A stretch of 64,000 nt of DNA. Source: Doryteuthis pealeii. Lineage: Eukaryota > Mollusca > Cephalopoda > Myopsida > Loliginidae. The notes under the pieces were generated by a model. That model made no database searches, was not told the DNA's origin, and saw nothing but the letters and a program-made list of their open reading frames with translations. Shown one piece after another: positions 55,571 to 64,000 of this stretch. The stretch spans positions 93,501,062 through 93,565,061 of the forward strand of contig CM042157.1 of the NCBI GenBank assembly GCA_023376005.1, written 5' to 3'. Within the stretch, counting starts at the first letter, position 1; every line of letters begins with the position of its first letter. Position numbers and translations under genes: made by a program.

Positions 55571-55875
55571 CAGCTAGTATCACCTCATTACTGGTGTACA
55601 GTATATTTTGTTAAAATAAACAAGTAAAAAGTAAATAAAAAATTGTTACTTTTGTTGCAGTTTACATTGAACAATTCTGGGCAAATTTCATATATCTGCC
55701 TGTAGAAGGTTTTTAAAGTTTTACATTGATTTAAATTGTCCACATAATTATTCTAGGTTCAAGTTTTTAATAAAAATTTCATATGGTAAAGGAGGGAATA
55801 ACTGACTTTAAAAATATTTTTTAAAATACCAATTGTAAAAATAAATTCCATCATTAAGTTTTGAAATTGTCATTA

Positions 55876-55946
55876 AAATTTTTAAAATTTGCCAAAAAAT
55901 CAATTAAGTATTACTTAGTTGATTTTTGGCAAATTTTTAAAATCAA
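55876..55946. repeat. Near-perfect palindrome
   Basis: TTTAAAATTTGCCAAAAAATC (55881 onward) pairs with GATTTTTGGCAAATTTTTAAA (to 55941) with one-base indels. The centre ATTAAGTATTACTTAGTT is itself partly palindromic. Confidence 0.75.
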
Positions 55947-55949
55947 TAT

Positions 55950-56430
55950 ATTTTTTTTGGGTTTAGCTTAAATATTTTCTATGTAAATCCTTACAGCACA
56001 CTGCTTTAACAAATGGTAAACAACTTTTCAAACCCAAATATCTCCAGTTTTTCTATTGGGTGTAAAAATAAAAAATATATTTTTCTCTAATCTTTCCTTT
56101 AACTAATTGGACAAATATTTTGGTGATAAAATAAACATTAGTTCAAATTTCAAGTGTTTTTTTTTCTTCTTCATATTGTCTTTTTTTAATAAAAACTCCA
56201 TATATGTACCTACCATGTACGCTGCAAGACAAAAATTTCTTCATTGTGAATCCAGTGAGAAAATAAAGCATGCATTAAAAAATAATATTCAAAGTAATCC
56301 TGTTGAAACTTTGACGAATGGTGATGAGGTGTATTGCAAAAGAAATCAGAAATGGCATGGACACTTTGTATATTGGATGGAAACAAAAATTAGTTTTAGT
56401 TTGCCAGGGTGATGTAGATGTTTAGTTCAT
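55950..56430. other. Intron sequence, no confident feature
   Basis: The plus-strand frame at 56107-56412 contains CESSEKIKHALKNNIQSNPV, ETLTNGDEVYCKRNQKWHGH. The NGDEVYCKR....WHG segment is like the short SH3-like tail of retroviral-type integrases of invertebrate LTR elements (DxVFYKR...W.GP). It may be an integrase C-terminal remnant. Confidence 0.4.
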
Positions 56431-56434
56431 TGAT

Positions 56435-56760
56435 TGGTTGGTTTAATGGCATATCAACCCCTGTGGGTTATTAATGCCAAATCTTTTTTTTTTTATATAT
56501 ATGGTTTGTTTAAGAAATAATTTTTATTAACTGTGTATTAATAAATACTGTTGATTGACCCTCAGCCACTGCATTCTAGCACCTATATGATAAAAAGAGG
56601 TGAGTGTTGGCTATAAGAGTAATTTGAAGAATAATGTAGGTGCTAAGGATTGACATGAATAGTTGACTGATCTGATGGGGTCTCTTTAACTGTTCGTCTA
56701 GCCTAAGTAAGGGCCAAAGTGGAGTGTTGCAGGTCTCAGGACCCCTTAATACCTGTGTCT
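56435..56760 (-). repeat. R1 retroposon with internal deletion
   Basis: The 3' terminus (TTTAATGGCATATCAACCCC) is joined, after a deletion, to the CTATATGATAAAAAGAGG, TTGACTGATCTG and GGCCAAAGTGGAGTGTTGCA blocks. Confidence 0.7.
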
Positions 56761-56887
56761 CACGGATCACTAAGCAACCACAATCCTATCCTAGAAATGT
56801 GCAACTGAATTAATCAAATGGGGCTTGGGAGATATTATCAATTTATTTGCAAATAAATAATTCATCAACCAAAAATTACTCTTGTAC

Positions 56888-57175
56888 AATGATGCTGATA
56901 GCTTTTTGATTTAGTGCATCTGGGACACACATATTTGCTTTGAAGGAGTCCTGGGAAAATGTATGGGTCCAAACTAAAGCTGTCTAACTCCTACCTTGTA
57001 ACCTATCCTGTGTAATTCATTTCTAAGAAACTATTGAAATATATTTACAGTTAGCTTGAAATGGTGAGGGAAGAAAAAATAAAAACACTGGGACACATAG
57101 ATATGATTTTAACTGCGTCCTTTTAGATTTTGTGCATCAGGTGCAGGACAGGTACCTATCATCATCTCTGCCTTT
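56888..57175. mobile_element. MITE related to 38941
   Basis: CAATGATGCTGATAGC start and TACCTATCATCATCTCTG end, with an internal deletion around the ATAAATTGTAGGG block. No target duplication is evident. Confidence 0.7.
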
Positions 57176-57379
57176 ACATTACAAAAATTTAAATGCAATG
57201 CTAAACAACAGAGACTGAGTTTTACATGAGATAACAGGTAACTATAACATCCCATTTACCATTACTGAATTGAAAGACTCTTAGCAAATGCAATGAATAC
57301 AGTCACAGGACTGGATGAAACACCTACAAAAAAACACCCTCCTTTTAGAATTGGTGAATATCTTTAATATTGTGCATAG

Positions 57380-57914
57380 CAGGGCTCGATATTAATGCCG
57401 TCCCGGGGACAATAAAAATTACATCCGGGACAATCAATTCATCATCCAGGACAGTTTGCCCAGGGACAGTAAAAATTTTTCGTAAAAGTTAGTACTACAT
57501 TCTAATATTGGCCGTCCAGTGATTGCCGAATGCTGACCTCAAAATGAGGCTACGGCACCGCAGGTCTATTCTCAAAGCCATGTAATGAATAATGGTGGAG
57601 GGAGATAGTTTAAAAGGACCGAATTATGTACTACTAACCCTACTCAGAGTAACTTAAAGTAAAAGAAGTTTTGTTTTTTTTAAAGCACAAAACACACTAG
57701 GAAATGGATTTTTTGTCCAAATATCCAGAATTATCACTGCTTCAAGCTTTTCTTAATGTTTTATTACATGTTATTATGCTACTGATGACTGACAAGTATA
57801 GATGATGCTAATGAATTAAACAAAAATATTTTGATTTTAGGACGGTCCAAACCCATTAGGGCGGTTGATAATTTTAGTTTGGGATGGTCATGAAAAAAGT
57901 TAGTGTCGGGCCTG
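57380..57914. mobile_element. hAT-type MITE, copy 2
   Basis: 535 bp from CAGGGCTCGATATTAATG to TTAGTGTCGGGCCTG, which are imperfect inverted ends (CAGGGCTCGA against CAGGCCCGAC). Flanks are GTGCATAG (57372-57379) and TTGCATAG (57915-57922), an 8-bp duplication with one mismatch. The body matches 43945-44457 closely. No transposase frame. Confidence 0.88.
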
Positions 57915-57929
57915 TTGCATAGGCAACTT

Positions 57930-58930
57930 CTCCCAAAAATCAAATGTGGTCCAGTGACCAATTTGGCATTAATTATATGAAGATTCATGACTGTAACAAA
58001 TTCCACTGCAATGGCCACCAGAAAGAGTAAAGTTGTATTACTGCAGAATTGGACAACCATTTTAATATCAGTCAATGAGAGGGTATTTCAGTGCAGTTTT
58101 AAATCATGGAAAATTGTGATATTTAACATAATTAAATGAAAGACAATTAATCTAAGGATGAAGTTTTTTAGGCTGGAGGCAATGAGAAATCATAGAAAGA
58201 ATGAAATCTTAAGGGTTTATTTTATTATTTATCACTATTACATAGGGTACATAATAATCCTAAACACATTTTGTTTCCATTTTTTGTACAGTCTGTTAAA
58301 GTGAATATTATCAAAAATAAGGGATATTTTTATCATTTATTTACTGAAGGTTACTGCAATTTTTACACAAGCATAATGATCGGAAGAGGACCTCAGGATT
58401 GTTTCAAAATTTCCATATTGATCTCAGATGCTCTCAAAGACCCCTAATAAATATTTAATTTCATTATTTTCAGGAATTGGAGAAGTAATATTAACTTTTT
58501 TTTTGTTGTTCCTAAACATTTTTCAGCCCAGGCAACAACTGTCGAGATGAAATAGATTCCCCCTTAGCAGCTCAACTTCTGTCCATGACAAGATCTAAGT
58601 AAATAGAGTGACAGAAGGGAGTGTCTCTGTTTCCTGTAACAATTAGCAAGAGTTGGTGAGCAACAAGCAGACATCCTTTTTACAGTAAGACATACAGAGA
58701 AGTGGTACAGACTAAAAAACAGTCAGCCACAATATAATTTTAAAAACTTTCCCAAAGATGACTAACAATTCTTGAAAATTTGGTAGAAATCTGAACAAAT
58801 ATGGCAGAGGTTTAGTTGAATGGAAAAGTGGACATTTGGTGACTTATATGATTTCAACAGTGTTTATAATAATAAACATTTTTTATTTCAAACAAAGAAA
58901 ATTATCTCATAGATTTTTGGTACAGGAAAA
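57930..58930. other. Intron sequence, no feature recognised
   Basis: AT-rich. The minus frame at 57779-58075 starts in unique intron sequence and runs into the right part of the MITE; it is not a gene. Confidence 0.45.
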
Positions 58931-58934
58931 CTTA

Positions 58935-59345
58935 TATAGTACTAAAAGTGGAGGAATCATATGTATGTAGGGAGATCATACAGTTAGAAGATGGTAATAT
59001 TTCATTCTTTCGCCCGACTCTGTGCAGACAAAAACCCAAACACTCCCTTTACTTGTTGGGAGACATCTCCAACTCTGTTTTGACCTGAGGGTTCATATAT
59101 ATACCCCCCTTTTCTTTTTTTTTTTTTTTTTTTTTGTCCACCTCTGGTCACCTCCATTCGTTCTTAAAGAATATTTCTTATACAATCTGACTTTTATTCG
59201 TCACGGTGTTTATACTTGAAAAAGAACCAGTCGAAAAGGCCTTAGTATTCCCTTTATTTTATATTTTATTTTATAATAAAATATTACCATCTTTAACTGC
59301 ATGATCTCCCTACATACATATGATTCCTCCACTTTTAGTATTATA
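58935..59345. mobile_element. Non-autonomous element with about 65-bp terminal inverted repeats
   Basis: The left end (58935-58998: AAAAGTGGAGGAATCATATG, TATGTAGGGAGATCAT, AAGATGGTAATATTT) is repeated in reverse at 59278-59345. The internal 270 bp include a poly-T tract and no transposase. The frame at 59022-59219 is internal and unsupported. Confidence 0.8.
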
Positions 59346-59349
59346 AAAT

Positions 59350-60480
59350 TATCTCAGTATATCCAGAAATTCTAAGTTTTACTGATTTTTTTTTTGTGAG
59401 TAGAGATGATAATAGAAATTTGTTAGGCAAGATCAACTTAAAAGTAAATGACAAACTGGATTTTAATGCACTTGTTCCTTAGAAATTAATCACATTTTAT
59501 TAGTATAAAAATACTTGCTCAAGGCTTGTATTAGTTGAATAAAAACTACTGTGATGTCATCACCTACTATTATTCAGCTGAAGGTCATGAATTGTATAAA
59601 TGGTTGGCAATTGAGTGATGTTAGTGGTCAATTTTACAAGTTAAAGTCATAAATGAGAGAAAATGCAAGACAAGAGTTATTGTTCAAATAACCAGAAATA
59701 TTACAAATACATTAACTGAAACTCCACATAGTTCATTACATTATAACATTTAACAAATATAATAAATAAATGTTACATATATAAAAACATGTCCAATATT
59801 AATTAAAAGATTAAAGAGTTCATAATGCTAAAAAGTTTTAAGATTCTCCTCATTTGAATAATTTTAATAGTAAGTATACATTTTTAGTCAATAAGTTTGA
59901 TACTTTCATAAGTGTTACACAAACACATTGTTATATTAACTTTTTAGGGTAATTTTAAACTGAAATAACAATAAGGAACTGTTTTAATTTGTTGCTTAAA
60001 ATGTTTATTTATATGTAAATTTGAATAGTAAGAGTAGGTGCTCAAGTGGGAGTGTTATATTAATCAGCCAAAAATTGATACTCAGTAAAAAATATTTTTA
60101 AATTGTGCATGTTAAATAAATAGTAAAGTAAATGTTATCTTTTGACAGTTCTAATATAAAAATGTGAGAGCAGAAAATGACTTCTTTACATTATTTATGG
60201 GAAGTTAGAATAAACAAACATTTCCAAATACAACATAATTTGCTTTCTAATAAATTAACAATTAAATATTCAAAATATATCTTTTTAAATCTGTTATTTC
60301 AGAAATTGACAAGACTATGAGAAAACAATTATCATAATCTGCATAAATTAGCAAGGGTTTCATGAACATATTTGTCCATGCAAAACCTCCATTTCATCCT
60401 GCCTTTTGCCAGTTTTTCTACAGCTAGAAAAGGTAGTCTTATGTTTTCTTCTATTAGGTCACTCTCTTGCTTTGATGGTC
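59350..60480. other. Intron sequence, no feature recognised
   Basis: AT-rich, no repeats recognised. Confidence 0.5.
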
Positions 60481-60489
60481 ATCATCTAG

Positions 60490-60790
60490 ATGAGGGGTCA
60501 GCAACCTTTTGGAGAGAGGGGGCCAATTGGCTATACAGTGTCTTGGTGAAGGGTTATGGTATTAAATATAATGCGAATAAATTTTCTCGGACTCAAACCA
60601 CTCTATCCAAAATGCTGTTATTTTTTTAAAGGTTTAAATAAAAAAATATTTGCCTCTGGTCTTTAATGGGTTATCCTGAATCAAACTATTTCTATTTGAT
60701 ACTAATTGGATAGTCAGAGTCCAGGTGTTAAGTTGGCAGGCTGGATGAAAACCACTTGAGGGCTGGATGTGGACCCGGATCTAGATCTTA
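60490..60790. mobile_element. Possible degraded hAT-like element
   Basis: AGGGGTCAGCAACCTTTTGG at the left and GAGGGCTGGATGTGGACCCG at the right resemble the inverted ends of widespread hAT-class elements that begin CAGGGGTCGGCAACC. The interior is short, and I found no clear 8-bp duplication. Confidence 0.45.
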
Positions 60791-61024
60791 ATAAAATTAT
60801 TAATTACTTTTGAGTGGATTACTGAAACACGTCCTTTTTTGACTCGTACTAGGGAGTATGTAAATTTTGTGTGTATATAATGTGTTAAATGTGATATGGT
60901 TGCTGGTAACCTAATAAAGAACTTAAACAGTGCAGTTCTACACGTTTATTTCCCTTGTCATAATTCCATAGATTTGACAAGATATGTAAAGGGCATCCGC
61001 AACAATAGATCAGTTTGTCAATGA

Positions 61025-61320
61025 ATGCTCTTGGAGGCACATGATGTAATGGTTATTGTCGTAGGAAATGGACTCTGCAACCAGAGTTCAAATCCTTACG
61101 AGGCTATTTGCATTTTACATAGCACTAATACTCTTGGAAAAGGTATGCATCTAACTATTCTCCCTCAAGCTGTGGGTAAATAGCAGGACAAAATGGGCTC
61201 TTTAACCTTGTTAGGCAACCAATCTAAAAGGAAAACTCTGAATTCAAACCTGTTAAACCCTGCTTAAGAAACTGACCTTATATCCCATCCCACTCATGCA
61301 GAAAGTTGGTAAATATCTGT
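61025..61320 (+). repeat. T2 SINE
   Basis: GAGGCACATGATGTAATGGTT head, GAGTTCAAATCCTTACG B box and complete body ending GGTAAATATCTGTA. Confidence 0.8.
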
Positions 61321-61628
61321 ACAACTCCTGCTATCAAGTGATTTTTGAAGAGATTTATTCCTCTCCAAATTAGGAGTGATGACATTGTGTTACATAATTT
61401 ATAAGCAGCTTATAAATTATGAACGTACCTGTAGTTAGAACTTTGAGTAAGGTTGCAGATTTCAACTTTTTGCTGGTGTTTTTGACCCAATAGTAATATA
61501 TTGATATATTACTATTTATTTAAATTTTGAGCACATCACAAGCTAAAGCTTATGTTGAAAAACAATTTTTTACATGGATGAGTCGGAAATTGGAAAATCT
61601 AAAAAAAAAAAAAAAAAGAAATACTCAC

Positions 61629-61782
61629 TTGTAAAGGAGGTAGGCCAACAGGTCGTGGTAAGAAGCTTCGTGTTCGTAAACTGTTAGTTGATAGTAAATG
61701 TACATGACTTGGATGGTGAAAATGATGATGAAGATGCTGGTGAAAAGAGTGAGCCACACAAGATGTTGCTGGATCTGTTAAA
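61629..61782 (-). CDS. RNF111: Arkadia-type E3 ligase, histidine-rich exon
   Basis: Acceptor TTTCTATTTCAG before 61782 and donor TTACAA|GTGAGTAT at 61629. It has 154 nt: one base completing the previous codon plus 51 codons. The peptide contains TDPATSCVAHSFHQHLHHHF, then HHPSHVHLL and LRTRSFLPRPVGLPPLQ. The His-rich, Pro-containing composition fits the low-complexity central region that precedes the conserved C-terminus in Arkadia proteins. There is no catalytic motif. It joins in frame to the exon at 50740-50862 (phase 0). Confidence 0.82.
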
Positions 61783-62016
61783 CTGAAATAGAAAAGGGAA
61801 TTTTTTTTTTTTTCAAGTTTCATGCAATGGAAAAAAAAGTCCATTAGTAAGCTAAATGGATAGCTAAATCATTTCAAAATATTTAAAAAAACAAAAAAAC
61901 AAGAGTAGATACTTATTAAGTGAAACAAAAATAAGGGAACAAATCATTACATTTCACAATGACTTAAATCAAGTTATTTACAAGATTCAAAGCGGTTATC
62001 TATCTATATTTATACA

Positions 62017-62072
62017 TACAAGGTGTGTCAAAAAGTATTGAGATTTTTTGACACACCTTGTATTCTGAAAAA
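62017..62072. mobile_element. Minimal ACAAGGTGTGTC palindromic MITE
   Basis: ACAAGGTGTGTCAAAAAGTA faces TTTTTTGACACACCTTGT over a few bases, then ATTCTGAAAAA. It is essentially two family termini joined. Confidence 0.75.
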
Positions 62073-62099
62073 GACTAATGAATGGAACGTTAAGAATGT

Positions 62100-62612
62100 C
62101 ATAAAGTATGTATGTCTGTCTGGATAAGAAAATACAATTAACAACAAAGTAAATATATATACACATTAAATATCAACAGTTCTTTTTTTGGGCAAAAATT
62201 ACGAAGATTTAATTTATATTCACGAAGATATCTAAAAATTAAAATATATATAATAATGGATCTATGAAACTTTCTAAACATTACACCAGGTTTTTTTGGT
62301 TTTTTGTCTACCCAGGTGATGATGGGTAGCCACTTCTAGTACATATATAAAGGGCAGTTGGTGTGTATGTATGTATGTCCAAAGGAAACTAAGAAAATAA
62401 AACAATTAATAATAAAGTAAATATACACATTAAATATCGCCGGGTCTTGCTTTTTGTTCAATAATTATGAAGATTTCATTTATATTCAAGAAGATATCTA
62501 AAAATTAAAATATACATAATAATGGATTTGTGAGACTAACTTGCTAACTATTGCACCAGGTTTTTTTGGTCTCCCCTCTACTCAGGTGATGCTAGGTAGC
62601 CACTCATAGTTG
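62100..62612 (+). repeat. Tandem dimer of dispersed repeat G
   Basis: Two units of about 250 bp (62100-62340 and 62350-62612) each carry TATGTATGTC(T/C), a TAAATATACACATTAAATAT block, GAAGATATCTAAAAATTAAAAT, TTGCACCAGGTTTTTTTGGT and CAGGTGATG..GGTAGCCAC. A single reversed copy lies at 42785-43095. Confidence 0.72.
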
Positions 62613-62626
62613 AACAATAAAGTAAG

Positions 62627-63042
62627 GGTAATTCCATGTCAAATCCAGAAAAAAGTAAAATTGTCACCGACCCCCTTCAATTTTTCTGAAATTTTTTCCA
62701 GGTGTGGACTATTTTAACATTAGATGATCCCCAAAATTTGAGTTTCAAATTTCAAAAATTGGCGGAGTTATGTTGATTTTTAGCTCTCCAAATTTGATGG
62801 GGTTGGCGAAAAATGGCAACTTTTTGTAATCTATTTTTGTCTGTAAAATGAGTTCTAGAGCTTCCCTACTACTAAAAATTGGTTTATAAAAGCATTTTGA
62901 AATCCAAAAATGCTATCAAAAAAGTTTTAAAGTCAACTTTTTAGAATTGGCTAACTTTATCATAATCCACACTTGGACAAAATTTCAGAAAAATTGAAGG
63001 GGGTGGGTGACATGGCCTGGAGGATTTGACATGGAATTGTCC
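62627..63042. mobile_element. MITE with about 80-bp inverted termini (AATTCCATGTCAAATCC)
   Basis: The left end GGTAATTCCATGTCAAATCC and right end GGATTTGACATGGAATTGTCC are inverted repeats. Subterminally, CCCCCTTCAATTTTTCTGAA and its complement (TTCAGAAAAATTGAAGGGGG) also pair. It has no coding capacity. A decayed relative is at 5035-5345, and a short piece is possible near 41360 (TTGACATGGAATGACC). Confidence 0.8.
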
Positions 63043-63049
63043 GTAAATA

Positions 63050-63560
63050 ATATCCATTTTAACCATCTATTAATAATGGAGATTCGCTTCTGGTTTTTGT
63101 CTGTAACAAAAATTACGTCACTGCTTACGTCACATTACCCAAAATAGTCATAACATTTTTTTTTTAATACACTCAAAATTTGAACATGCAACATTAGACA
63201 GTCCTCATTGTTTTTTAAAACAAGTTTTAATAAAAATACATGACTGGTATTATATATCTATATATAGTTTGTTTTATTTTAATACATATTTAAGGTTTAC
63301 ATGATTTTACTTACTTAGGGTACAAACTCGCTGACATTGAATTTTTTACTCCCACCCCTCAGGTAATATGTTTCAAAAATCTTTTTTTTAATTTTTTATT
63401 TTGTACTAGTCATGATAATGATCTTTTAAATGATAATTGGTTTGTAAATAAATAATAATAGACAACTAAACTTCAAAAACAACAGAAAATGAAAATAAAA
63501 GGAAAAAAGATTTCAATCAAATTTTACTTGCTATTGACTAACTGCTATAAATAGCTTATA
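63050..63560. other. Intron sequence, no feature recognised
   Basis: AT-rich. Confidence 0.5.
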
Positions 63561-63567
63561 ATTATCA

Positions 63568-63665
63568 GGTCAGGCTGATAGCATGGATACCCATGACTCT
63601 CCTGCCAACTGTCCCTATTAGTCATCACCCCTATCAGGTCTTCCCAGAAACTGTGCAGAGATGAA
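63568..63665 (-). mobile_element. RTE-like LINE 3' fragment
   Basis: The plus-strand text CAGGCTGATAGCATGGATACCC...CCCTATTAGTCATCACCCC matches 48878-48975, the 3' end of the LINE remnant there. Confidence 0.65.
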
Positions 63666-63720
63666 TGATGTAGCAATGATTATTTAGAATAGGTGAAGTA
63701 AACCTGTATCAATTTTTTCC

Positions 63721-63943
63721 AGGGGCAATGATATAAATAATACCTTTTCATTCAAGTTAGATTTTTAAAAAATAAAATAAAATAAAATAAAATAAATAAA
63801 AATATGCTTACATTAGAGACTGCATTTCCAGGGGCAATGATATAAATAATACCTTTTCATTCAAGTTGGATTTTTTTTAAATAAAATAAAATAAAATAAA
63901 ATAAAATAAATAAAAATATGCTTACATTAGAGACTGCATTTCC
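63721..63943. repeat. Tandem duplication spanning a splice donor
   Basis: Units of 109 bp (63721-63829) and 114 bp (63830-63943) are near identical: AGGGGCAATGATATAAATAA, CCTTTTCATTCAAGTT, an (AAAAT)n run, then TATGCTTAC-ATTAGAGACTGCATTTCC. The last part is the reverse complement of the 3' end of the exon at 63926 plus its GTAAGCATA donor, so the donor and 18 exon bases exist twice. They differ in the (AAAAT)n run and a few substitutions. Confidence 0.95.
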
Positions 63944-64000
63944 GTAGATCGGCGATTGTGTCCCGTAGCATTTGATCTATCCGTGAAGTTATTCCCTCGG
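63926..64000 (-). CDS. RNF111: Arkadia-type E3 ligase, 5'-most exon in window (partial)
   Basis: Donor CTAAT|GTAAGCATA at 63926. The exon extends past the window edge. Only one frame is open, encoding RGNNFTDRSNATGHNRRSTE, then MQSL plus two bases of an Ile codon completed by the next exon. It is a polar, probably disordered segment without a recognisable domain, as expected for the central part of Arkadia. Membership in the gene rests on the open frame, the consensus donor and phase-2 agreement with the exon at 61782. Confidence 0.72.

Overview
This is a eukaryotic genomic window, AT-rich and dominated by dispersed repeats, microsatellites and introns. The organism is an invertebrate, most likely a mollusc or another lophotrochozoan. 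That inference rests on the repeat content: tRNA-derived SINEs, RTE-like LINE fragments with a C-terminal zinc-finger-like tail, and a retroposon ending in an ACGGCATATCAACC-type terminus. I cannot name the species. There are no bacterial features, and most of the long open frames are microsatellite or repeat artefacts.

One genuine gene is supported. It lies on the minus strand from the right edge (64000) leftward to a stop codon at 36428-36430. It encodes the C-terminal part of an Arkadia/RNF111-type RING-H2 E3 ubiquitin ligase. Six exons were found by reading splice signals (63926-64000 partial, 61629-61782, 50740-50862, 39856-39948, 37992-38068, 36428-36557). All introns are GT-AG, all phases are compatible, and the joined frame is open through a complete RING-H2 finger to a stop. 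The 5' part of the gene lies outside the window. Its introns (about 1.4, 1.8, 10.8, 10.8 and 2.1 kb) hold most of the transposons on the right half.

The left half (1-36 kb) contains no gene I can support. It holds SINEs of two tRNA-derived families (T1 and T2 here), a 5'-truncating retroposon family (R1), MITEs, LTR fragments, LINE fragments and long microsatellites. A roughly 5 kb block is present twice in direct orientation (about 9015-14140 and 15794-21104), and the second copy starts exactly at a 10-N assembly gap.

The most notable non-coding finding is a repeat carrying a complete type I hammerhead ribozyme motif, at 1465-1520 and 4281-4336. A compensatory base-pair change between the copies supports the fold. 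The first copy sits between direct repeats 365 bp apart, as expected for a dimeric retrozyme-like or Penelope-like element. A second, unrelated long inverted-repeat element (1677-2190, with a diverged relative at 49955-50250) also folds as a hammerhead-like RNA. Other well-delimited elements include two hAT-type MITEs with 8-bp target duplications, another MITE with a perfect 8-bp duplication, a solo LTR with a perfect 5-bp duplication, a mariner-derived fold-back with transposase C-terminal remnants in both arms, several near-perfect palindromes, and a tandem duplication that copies the splice donor of the gene's exon at 63926.
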